Notes under the pieces: generated by a model
Database searches by the model: none
Told to the model about the DNA's origin: nothing
The model's input: only the letters and a program-made list of their open reading frames with translations
From: Bacteroidales bacterium
GTDB taxonomy: Bacteria > Bacteroidota > Bacteroidia > Bacteroidales > Dysgonomonadaceae
DNA: 15,458 nucleotides
Reading direction: 5' to 3'
Assembly: GCA_012728155.1 (NCBI GenBank)
Contig: JAAYFR010000004.1
Span: forward strand, 1 to 15,458
Position numbers and translations under genes: made by a program
In this document: positions 8,082-14,046 of the stretch, piece by piece
Numbering within the stretch: the stretch's first letter is position 1
Layout of the letters: each line of letters begins with the position of its first letter

Positions 8082-9440
8082 ATGATGCAATCTGGATTTA
8101 TAGCAGTAATTGATCTTGGCAGCTCTACAATTAAAGGAGTGGTGGGTCGAAAAAATGAAAATGGAGTTCTTTCCATTCTGACAAGTAATTCTATCGACTC
8201 GGGAAGTTCGATTCGTAGAGGAATGGTGTATAATATCGAGCAGGCGGGTGCACGTATTTACAAGCTCATCGTAATGCTTGAAAACAGTATAGAAAGAAGG
8301 ATTGAAAAAGTATATGTCTCGCTTTCCGGACAGTCATTGCATACGATGGAGTTTAGTGAGATGATGCATACCTCATCGGGGATGGTCACCGGTGAAGAGT
8401 TGAACCGGTTACGTCAATCGGCCGAGCAATTCCAGCCTGAACTGAAACGGAATTATAAGGTTGCCGATGTGGAGTATTATATCGATGAAAAGCAGGAATC
8501 GAACCCGGTAGGTGTGACAGGATCGCAAATCGAGGCGAGCTTCAAGGTGATTGTCGGACGCCCCAACTTGTTGGTAAACATAAAAAAAAGTATAACCGCT
8601 AAAACCAACCTGAAGATTGCAGATTATATTGTGGGACCCATGGCTTCTGCCACTATCGCCTTGAATGAGGAAGAGAAGGAATTGGGTTGCGCCTTTGTGG
8701 ACTTTGGCGCGGGAACAACCACGTTGTCGGTCTATAAAGGTGGCATACTTCGCCGGATGGTGGTCATCCCTTTTGGCGGGAGAAATCTTACGAAAGATAT
8801 TTGCGCGTTGAACTTCACCGAGAACGATGCCGAACAGCTCAAGATTAAATTTGGAAAGGCGATCGAAAATCCGGATGGATCATTGTTTACCTCTCCTTTT
8901 TCATCGAAACCGGATGTCGACCTCACAGAACTCAATAAGGTGATCGGTATGCGGCTGGATGAGATCACTGCCAACATCAAAGAGCAGATATCTTTGTCGG
9001 GCTATGAAGGTCAGCTGGGTGCCGGCCTAATCATTACAGGAGGAGCATCACAACTCAAAAACCTTGATCTCTATCTTACCCAGAAATTAAAAATGACAGT
9101 AAGAAAAGCAACTGCCAAAAAAATGCTGGTCAATAACGTTCCGGAACTGATGCACGATCCGGCATTCACCCAATCACTGGGAATGCTCCTTTTTGGAGAA
9201 GAGGATTGTGAGAGGGTAACACCGGAACAGCTTGAAGAGGAAACAGGAGAAGAAGAGAACAATGGTGGCTACACCTCCTCTGGGTGGTTCAACTCAAAAA
9301 TCCGAAATCAGAGACTTGAAAAAAAACCGAAACCCCCAAAAGTGAAAAAACCGAAACAGGGAAAAGAGGAGGGTGGCGGATTCCTCTCGAAAGTAGAGGG
9401 TATCCTGGGAGAGCTGTTCGCAGAAGAAGATGATGAATAA
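8082..9440 (+). CDS. ftsA: Cell division protein FtsA
   Basis: FtsA is an actin-like ATPase that ties FtsZ to the inner membrane. The nucleotide-binding motifs are visible: AVIDLGSSTIKGVVG (8-22), FVDFGAGTTTLSVYKGG (205-221) and LIITGGASQLKNL (316-328). The FtsA-specific 1C domain lies between, with the segment GMVYNIEQA and VYVSLSGQSLH. The core ends near 372. It is followed by an acidic linker, a Lys/Pro-rich stretch (KPKPPKVKKPKQ, 415-426) and a C-terminal helix GGGFLSKVEGILGELF (431-446) that looks amphipathic and should be the membrane-targeting sequence. The 452-residue length exceeds the roughly 420 of E. coli because of this tail. ATG 8082 and ATG 8085 are both possible starts. The gap to ftsQ is 9 bp and to ftsZ 21 bp. 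Confidence 0.96.
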   Translation: MMQSGFIAVIDLGSSTIKGVVGRKNENGVLSILTSNSIDSGSSIRRGMVYNIEQAGARIYKLIVMLENSIERRIEKVYVSLSGQSLHTMEFSEMMHTSSGMVTGEELNRLRQSAEQFQPELKRNYKVADVEYYIDEKQESNPVGVTGSQIEASFKVIVGRPNLLVNIKKSITAKTNLKIADYIVGPMASATIALNEEEKELGCAFVDFGAGTTTLSVYKGGILRRMVVIPFGGRNLTKDICALNFTENDAEQLKIKFGKAIENPDGSLFTSPFSSKPDVDLTELNKVIGMRLDEITANIKEQISLSGYEGQLGAGLIITGGASQLKNLDLYLTQKLKMTVRKATAKKMLVNNVPELMHDPAFTQSLGMLLFGEEDCERVTPEQLEEETGEEENNGGYTSSGWFNSKIRNQRLEKKPKPPKVKKPKQGKEEGGGFLSKVEGILGELFAEEDDE

Positions 9441-9461
9441 TACTGTTTTTATTTGTAGGAA

Positions 9462-10754
9462 ATGGAAGACGAATTATTAGATTTTCAGATAGAGAGCCGA
9501 ACTCATGCTATCCTCAAGGTGATTGGAGTGGGAGGTGGTGGCGGAAATGCAGTGAACCACATGTTTCAAGAGGGAATCCATGATGTCTCTTTTGCCTTAT
9601 GTAATACCGACAATCAGGCACTGATGGAATCGCCCGTGCCGATTAAAGTGCAATTGGGCGGAGATACTACGGGAGGACTGGGAGCAGGAAATAGACCTGA
9701 AATAGCGCGACAGGCGGCCGAAGAGAGTACCGACATGATCGAAGACCTCTTGAGCGACGGTACACGGATGGTGTTTATCACTGCCGGAATGGGAGGTGGA
9801 ACCGGAACCGGCGCTGCACCTGTGGTGGCACGCGTGGCAAAGGAGATGGACGTGCTTACTGTGGGTATTGTTACCATCCCTTTCATGTTCGAAGGACCAA
9901 GAAAAATCGTTCAAGCATTGAAAGGTGTGGAAGAGATGGCGAAAAATGTAGATGCCCTGCTGGTAATTAACAATGAGCGGCTGCGTGATATCTATTGCGA
10001 CCTGACCATGCTTAACGCTTTTGCCAAAGCAGATGACACACTGGCTACTGCTGCCAAAAGTATTGCCGAAATTATCACCATCCATGGACATGTGAACCTC
10101 GATTTTGCCGATGTGAATACCACCCTGAAAGATGGAGGCGTTGCTATTATGAGTAGCGGCTTGGGAAAAGGTGAAGAGAGAGTGAATGATGCCATCAGGA
10201 ACGCATTACACTCACCATTGCTCAATAACAATGATGTGTTCAGCGCCAAGAAAATATTGATTAATCTCTCGTTTGGCGAATCTCACCCGCTGATGATGGA
10301 GGAGATGAATGCCCTTCACGATTTTATGTCGAAGTTCAGCAGGGAGATAGAGGTAATTTGGGGAGCTGCAGTGGAAGAACAATTGGTAGAGGAGGTGAAG
10401 GTGACGCTGCTTGCCACCGGTTTCTCAATTACCAGTGTGCCAGGAATCAAGGAGCATGATCAGGAGAAAACTGCCGCCGAGCAAATGCAGCAACAGATAG
10501 AAAGAGATGCACAACTGGCACAGGAGAAAAGAGACAAGGGACTGATCGAGAAATATTACGGCAAGACGGGATTGGAAACGCTGACCAGTATCAACTATCG
10601 ATTAGAGCCATTTGTCCTGACCATCGACGAACTGGATGACGATAAAGTATTGGAGGCATTGGAAAAAACGCCTGTCTTTAAACGAGAATCCGACTTCAAT
10701 CCCCGTATCTTTTCTTCGGAGATACAGCAACAACAATCATCACTGTTCGATTGA
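9462..10754 (+). CDS. ftsZ: Cell division GTPase FtsZ
   Basis: FtsZ is the tubulin-like GTPase that forms the cytokinetic ring. The 430 residues include IGVGGGGGNAVNHM (21-34), the tubulin/FtsZ signature GGGTGTGAAP (111-120), NNERL (170-174), the synergy-region residues DFADVNTTL (214-222) and the C-terminal GTPase-activating domain to about residue 325. A Gln/Glu/Lys-rich, probably helical linker (about 332-366) leads to TPVFKRES (403-410), which resembles the conserved C-terminal peptide (P-x-F-x-R) that binds FtsA. Another 20 or so residues, ending QQQQSSLFD, follow it. The stop TGA is at 10752-10754. The ATG at 9462 is followed promptly by the conserved first strand, so the start is secure. 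Confidence 0.98.
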   Translation: MEDELLDFQIESRTHAILKVIGVGGGGGNAVNHMFQEGIHDVSFALCNTDNQALMESPVPIKVQLGGDTTGGLGAGNRPEIARQAAEESTDMIEDLLSDGTRMVFITAGMGGGTGTGAAPVVARVAKEMDVLTVGIVTIPFMFEGPRKIVQALKGVEEMAKNVDALLVINNERLRDIYCDLTMLNAFAKADDTLATAAKSIAEIITIHGHVNLDFADVNTTLKDGGVAIMSSGLGKGEERVNDAIRNALHSPLLNNNDVFSAKKILINLSFGESHPLMMEEMNALHDFMSKFSREIEVIWGAAVEEQLVEEVKVTLLATGFSITSVPGIKEHDQEKTAAEQMQQQIERDAQLAQEKRDKGLIEKYYGKTGLETLTSINYRLEPFVLTIDELDDDKVLEALEKTPVFKRESDFNPRIFSSEIQQQQSSLFD

Positions 10755-10828
10755 TTTTTTGTAGTTGTTCTGTAGCCAATCATAGAATGCTGAAATCAAC
10801 CCGCAAAGGGACAAATAACAATACAATT

Positions 10829-11272
10829 ATGATAGATATTATCACAAATGAGATAAAGAAAGCAATGCTGGCCAAAGATAAAGTACGGCTGGAAGCATTA
10901 AGGGCAATCAAAAAGGAACTGCTGGAGGCCAAAACAGCCAAAGGGGCAGGCGACGAACTTACGGAAGCGACAACGATTGCTCTTTTGCAGAAAATGGTGA
11001 AGCAACGACGAGATAGTGCGGATATCTATACCACACAGAATCGTCCCGATTTGGCAGAACCGGAGATTGCGCAAATGGAAGTGATCCGCGAGTTTCTACC
11101 GTCACAACTTTCGCCGAAAGAATTGGAATCCGCCGTGAAACGTATTATCGAGGAAACCGGAGCCTCTTCGCTCAAAGAAATGGGGAAAGTGATGGGTGTT
11201 GCCTCCAAACAACTTGCCGGGAAGGCCGAAGGAAGAGATATCTCTGAAACCGTAAAACGGTTGCTGGCATAA
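10829..11272 (+). CDS. GatB/YqeY domain-containing protein
   Basis: This 147-residue protein matches the YqeY family, small helical proteins related to the tail domain of the GatB/GatE amidotransferase subunits that bind tRNA; the cellular role of the stand-alone form is not settled. Visible features are the N-terminal helix ITNEIKKAMLAKDKVRLEALRAIKKELLEAK with the family's RLxxLRxIK pattern, LLQKMVKQRRDSADIY, EFLPSQLSPKELE and a C-terminal GKVMGVASKQLAGKAEGRDISETVKRLL. The frame is open back to a TTG at 10751, but the conserved sequence begins at ATG 10829, which gives the family's usual length and was chosen. It follows ftsZ by 74 bp, a frequent arrangement in Bacteroidetes, and converges with the next gene across a 34-bp gap. 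Confidence 0.92.
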   Translation: MIDIITNEIKKAMLAKDKVRLEALRAIKKELLEAKTAKGAGDELTEATTIALLQKMVKQRRDSADIYTTQNRPDLAEPEIAQMEVIREFLPSQLSPKELESAVKRIIEETGASSLKEMGKVMGVASKQLAGKAEGRDISETVKRLLA

Positions 11273-11306
11273 CTGGAAAACCTCTCTTAAGGGCTGACAG
11301 CATACT

Positions 11307-12014
11307 CTAATTTTTTCGATTGTAAGGTATATAGACCTTCTTCAACCGTTTATCCAGCTTGTTGGTTTTTTGTGCCCGCTTTTCTAATTTCAACAACTCG
11401 TTATCCCTCTTTTTATTGGTGTCGAAATTATCTGTCAACATCAACAGCGACAGCGTTTCCTCGTCAATAAAATTAATCTTGAAAGCAACCGTTCGGTTTT
11501 CTATTATATCATTTTCAGCGAGTCTGATCCGGTAATTTTTTCCTGGAGTATAGTCGAAAGAAATGGCGTTGTATCCCAATGAAGTTGCTGATATGGAGAT
11601 GATTTTATCGCAAGGAGTAAAAAATACCTTTCCATCATTTCCTGTTACCTTACCACTGATAAGTTTTCCTGATTTATTGTGTGATTCTACCAAAATTCCC
11701 TGAACAGAAAAATTTTGCAGAGAGACCGTATGCACAACACATGTGTCTGTTGTGGTAGCATCCCATAATTCTACGGTACTCTTTTGACCACTATAATCCG
11801 ATGTGTGGATAAAGAGGTAGTCGCCAGAGAGTTCATAGGTGCCTTCTCCTATCTGTGCCGAAGATAGTCCCCCAAAACCACTTATGCGGAATATTACCCT
11901 ATCATTCGAAAAAGCGATAGAATCAACATCGCTCTTATAGGTCCCTTCAACTTGTTGCGCTAAAAGAGATATTCCCGATAGGAGTATGCCTACAAGTAAC
12001 AAAATTTTTTTCAT
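11307..12014 (-). CDS. Secreted protein of unknown function, possible carboxypeptidase-regulatory-like domain
   Basis: I do not recognise a family for the whole protein. From the ATG at 12014 it has 235 residues and opens with a clear signal peptide (MKKILLLVGILLSGISLLAQQ, cleavage probably after LLA), so it should be exported. Residues 22-100 are rich in alternating hydrophobic strands (VEGTYKSD, GEGTYELSGDYLFIHT). Residues about 103-166 (VQGILVES, SGKVTGNDGKVFF, IISISATSLGYNAISFDY, YRIRL) resemble the carboxypeptidase-regulatory-like beta-sandwich common in Bacteroidetes surface proteins; this is a weak similarity by eye. The C-terminal 35 residues are strongly basic (EKRAQKTNKLDKRLKK). The frame is open 11 codons further up, but that would put residues before the signal peptide. 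It is monocistronic by position, opposite in strand to the dcw cluster. Confidence 0.75.
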   Translation of the reverse strand: MKKILLLVGILLSGISLLAQQVEGTYKSDVDSIAFSNDRVIFRISGFGGLSSAQIGEGTYELSGDYLFIHTSDYSGQKSTVELWDATTTDTCVVHTVSLQNFSVQGILVESHNKSGKLISGKVTGNDGKVFFTPCDKIISISATSLGYNAISFDYTPGKNYRIRLAENDIIENRTVAFKINFIDEETLSLLMLTDNFDTNKKRDNELLKLEKRAQKTNKLDKRLKKVYIPYNRKN

Positions 12015-12044
12015 GCCGGTTGATGTGTCGTCTGTTGTGAAAAA

Positions 12045-12075
12045 CAAAAATACGATTATTATTCGTGATGAAAAA
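12045..12075 (-). promoter_or_regulatory. Possible Bacteroidetes promoter for the secreted protein
   Basis: Read on the - strand, 12052-12045 is TATTTTTG, a match to the -7 consensus TAnnTTTG. A T-rich block (12078-12071 region) sits at about the right distance for a -33 element but lacks the final G of TTTG. The predicted start, near 12041, would leave a leader of about 25 bases before the ATG at 12014. Confidence 0.45.
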
Positions 12076-12121
12076 AAATGAGGTGTTAAAACTTCCCTCT
12101 TAGTGTATGGGATAAAAGCGG

Positions 12122-13063
12122 TTATAACCCTTTTTCTACCAAATAACGTTCTGCATCTATGGCAGCCCTACATCCAGTTCCAGCAGCTGTAACCGCTTGT
12201 CGGTAAATGGGGTCGGCTACGTCGCCACAGGCGAATACACCCTCTATATTGGTTTTGGTGGTGGGTTGTTGGGTAACAATATAGCCTACCTCGTCCATAT
12301 TGATGAAATCTTTGAATATACCGGTATTGGGCGTGTGGCCGATAGCCAGAAAGAACCCGTCGATGGCAACGTCATACCGCTCTTCGTCCTGTTCACCCAA
12401 CCGTTTTACAAGATGCATACCTTCTACGCCATTTTCACCATAGAGACCTACGGCGTTGTGCTCGAAAAGTACTTCAATCTTGGGATTGTTCATCACACGC
12501 TCCTGCATGATCTTCGAGGCACGTAGATAATCCTTGCGGACAATCATGTAGACTTTGCTTGCCAACCCCGACAGATAGATGGCCTCTTCACAGGCAGTGT
12601 CGCCACCACCCACTACGGCTACTACTTTTTTGCGGTAAAAAAATCCGTCGCAGGTAGCACAGGCCGATACACCTTGTCCGGCATACTTGGTCTCATCCGC
12701 CAGCCCGAGATATTTGGCAGATGCTCCCGTAGAGATAATAACACTATCCGCTTCGACAACATATTCATGATCAATTGTCACCTTGAGCGGACGCACCGAA
12801 AAATCCACAGCGGTAGCTCTCCCTGAGCGTACATCTGTACCAAATCTCGCCGCCTGTTTCTTGAGATCTTCCATCATCTCCGGACCAGTGATCCCTTCCG
12901 GGTAACCGGGGAAATTCTCTACCTCCGTAGTGGTGGTTAATTGTCCACCCGGCTCCAGACCTTCATAAAGAATGGGCTCGAGGTTGGCTCGTGAAGCATA
13001 GATTGCTGCCGTATAGCCGGCTGGTCCTGATCCGATGATCAGACAACGTGTCCTATTTTTCAT
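12122..13063 (-). CDS. trxB: Thioredoxin-disulfide reductase TrxB
   Basis: TrxB is a cytoplasmic FAD flavoenzyme that passes electrons from NADPH to thioredoxin. The 313 residues carry the FAD-binding motif LIIGSGPAGYTAA (8-20), PGGQL (38-42), FPGYPEGITGPEMM (51-64), the redox-active SACATCDG (133-140, cysteines 135 and 138), the NADPH-binding VVGGGDTACEEA (150-161), and the closing GVFACGDVAD (275-284). These are the features of the low-molecular-weight bacterial class, and nothing is missing. It is transcribed away from the STAS operon, with the secreted-protein gene 107 bp downstream on the same strand; that gene has its own promoter-like box, so the pair need not be an operon. A set of inverted repeats lies 48-73 bp upstream of the start. 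Confidence 0.97.
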   Translation of the reverse strand: MKNRTRCLIIGSGPAGYTAAIYASRANLEPILYEGLEPGGQLTTTTEVENFPGYPEGITGPEMMEDLKKQAARFGTDVRSGRATAVDFSVRPLKVTIDHEYVVEADSVIISTGASAKYLGLADETKYAGQGVSACATCDGFFYRKKVVAVVGGGDTACEEAIYLSGLASKVYMIVRKDYLRASKIMQERVMNNPKIEVLFEHNAVGLYGENGVEGMHLVKRLGEQDEERYDVAIDGFFLAIGHTPNTGIFKDFINMDEVGYIVTQQPTTKTNIEGVFACGDVADPIYRQAVTAAGTGCRAAIDAERYLVEKGL

Positions 13064-13110
13064 ACGATTATTTCATTTTTCCTGTAGGTGTATGTAACTC
13101 GCTTTTAATC

Positions 13111-13136
13111 TTGTTCTTGTGTGAGAACAATTCTCA
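13111..13136. promoter_or_regulatory. Overlapping inverted repeats upstream of trxB
   Basis: TTGTTCT (13111-13117) and AGAACAA (13124-13130) form a perfect 7-bp inverted repeat around six bases. TGAGAA (13122-13127) and TTCTCA (13131-13136) form a second perfect 6-bp inverted repeat around three bases. The two share 13122-13130, so only one could pair at a time. The position, about 50 bp upstream of trxB, suits an operator or leader structure; the regulator is unknown. Confidence 0.4.
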
Positions 13137-13175
13137 TGCTCGTTTCATATTGATGTTCAATGAATTGTAAAACCT

Positions 13176-13418
13176 TTACCCCGTATGAAAACAGGGAAGA
13201 GGCTCTATGGAATTATTAATTAGTCCAAAGATACCACTTTTCTTCCATATAGCGTATCGGTTATTAACATAATCTATCTTCGGTAAACGAATAATATAAT
13301 GTTGCTGCAGCTTCACTATCTCCATACCGGGATGATTGCTTCCGTCGAACCTGAATGTGGCATCGCTATGATTTCGCACTTTAAAGTAACCGTTGAGTAC
13401 AAATAAAGGAACAGTTCC
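13176..13418 (-). other. Open stretch of about 80 codons, possible gene remnant
   Basis: The - strand is open from a stop at 13421-13419 to a TAA at 13178-13176. The only start is a GTG at 13379, which gives 67 residues. The predicted sequence looks protein-like in places (NGYFKVRNHSDATFRFDG, IWKKSGIFGLINNSIEPLP). The last part vaguely resembles a WG-type repeat (GxxGLIxxxxxxxxP), but one imperfect copy proves little. There is no A/T-rich start region or promoter box aligned with the GTG. It may be a decayed piece of a larger gene or a chance open frame; confidence is low either way. Confidence 0.2.
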
Positions 13419-13595
13419 CTATTCAACAACACTCACTGGCAAAATTCATCTATTGAACAATAATTATGTTGCCTGAAAAATGAAATAGGTGGAGTGTACT
13501 ATTTTTTAGAGTGAGGTGATGATTCTCCTTAGAATAGGTCGATGGTTTTTTATGATAATTTAACTAATATAATTTGGCCTTCATACGATATTGCC

Positions 13596-13629
13596 AGACA
13601 AAAAAATCAAATGGAATGGCTTTTTGTCT
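13596..13629. repeat. 9-bp inverted repeat (AGACAAAAA / TTTTTGTCT)
   Basis: AGACAAAAA (13596-13604) and TTTTTGTCT (13621-13629) are exact inverted copies separated by 16 bases. The right arm overlaps the left arm of the 12-bp palindrome at 13627-13656. It could be a long-loop hairpin or chance in an AT-rich region. Confidence 0.4.
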
Positions 13630-13656
13630 ATATTTGTAACTGACTACAAATATAGA
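13627..13656. promoter_or_regulatory. Perfect 12-bp inverted repeat with opposed -7 boxes, before the STAS gene
   Basis: TCTATATTTGTA (13627-13638), a six-base spacer ACTGAC and TACAAATATAGA (13645-13656) form a perfect palindrome. Each arm contains TATATTTG, a match to the -7 consensus, one on each strand (+ 13629-13636, - 13654-13647). The + box would start transcription at about 13640, inside the spacer, with a leader of about 100 bases to the STAS ATG. No good TTTG -33 element is seen at the right distance on either strand. If transcription starts in the spacer the RNA would lack the left arm, so the element more likely acts as DNA, as an operator for a dimeric regulator, than as an RNA hairpin. 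Confidence 0.55.
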
Positions 13657-13739
13657 ATCTCTCTTGGTAAGAGTGGAGGATCGGGGCATTTCGATATTTA
13701 TTTATAGAAGAAACAGAGTAGGATTAAAAATAAAAATTT

Positions 13740-14045
13740 ATGCTAAAAACAGAGATTACGAACACATCCGAAGGTGTTGTCGTTGTTGTCGATGGAAGGT
13801 TGGATACGGCCAGCGCCGCAGATTTTGAAAAAGATATCTCCATAGTGAAAGAGAGTGATAATCTAAATGTCATTATCGATTGTACCGGATTAAGCTACAT
13901 CAGCAGTACCGGATTGCGCATTTTTCTATTGCTCCAAAAAAAGGTGAATGCCCATAAAGGAACGCTTAAAATTCGGAATATGAACCAAATGATCAAAGAT
14001 ATTTTTGATATGACCGGTTTTTCCAATTTCTTTATTTTTGAATAG
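13740..14045 (+). CDS. STAS-domain anti-sigma factor antagonist (SpoIIAA/RsbV-like)
   Basis: This 101-residue protein is a single STAS domain of the anti-anti-sigma type. In partner switching such proteins bind and sequester an RsbW-type kinase when unphosphorylated, and are inactivated when the kinase phosphorylates a conserved serine. The visible core is VVVVVDGRLDTASAADFEKDI (12-32), LNVIIDCTGLSYISSTGLR (42-60) and GTLKIRNMNQMIKDIFDMTGFSNFF (74-98). S56 in ISSTG aligns with the phosphorylated serine of the family's D-S-[ST]-G motif, though the usual preceding aspartate is a serine (S55) here. The ATG at 13740 follows a very A/T-rich stretch, typical of starts in this phylum. The next gene begins one base after its stop and encodes the matching kinase domain, which supports the role. 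Confidence 0.9.
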   Translation: MLKTEITNTSEGVVVVVDGRLDTASAADFEKDISIVKESDNLNVIIDCTGLSYISSTGLRIFLLLQKKVNAHKGTLKIRNMNQMIKDIFDMTGFSNFFIFE

Positions 14046-14046
14046 A

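Larger units (their letters stand above)
13064..13739. other. 676-bp AT-rich intergenic region
   Basis: No convincing gene is seen between trxB and the STAS gene, which point away from each other. The region holds overlapping inverted repeats near trxB (13111-13136), an open - strand stretch with no clear family (13176-13421), and near the right end two overlapping inverted repeats (13596-13629 and 13627-13656). Base composition looks clearly more AT-rich from about 13440 on than in the flanking genes. No tRNA-like or terminator-like structure with a clear T-run was found. Confidence 0.7.

Noticed and set aside
9441..9461. Internal ftsZ promoter in the ftsA-ftsZ gap
   Set aside because: TTTATTTG differs from TAnnTTTG at the most conserved A, and no TTTG element is placed correctly within the gap.
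10751..10828. Extended YqeY start at TTG 10751, giving a 173-residue protein
   Set aside because: The extra 26 residues are Cys/Asn/Thr-rich and unlike the family; conserved sequence begins at ATG 10829, which gives the usual length.
11273..11320. Terminator between the convergent yqeY and secreted-protein genes
   Set aside because: A T-run is present at 11311-11316, but the only stem seen before it (GCTG/CAGC with one base between) is too short to be a believable hairpin.
12015..12047. Upstream start for the secreted protein, adding 11 residues
   Set aside because: It would place polar residues before a complete signal peptide, and the predicted promoter start leaves almost no leader for it.
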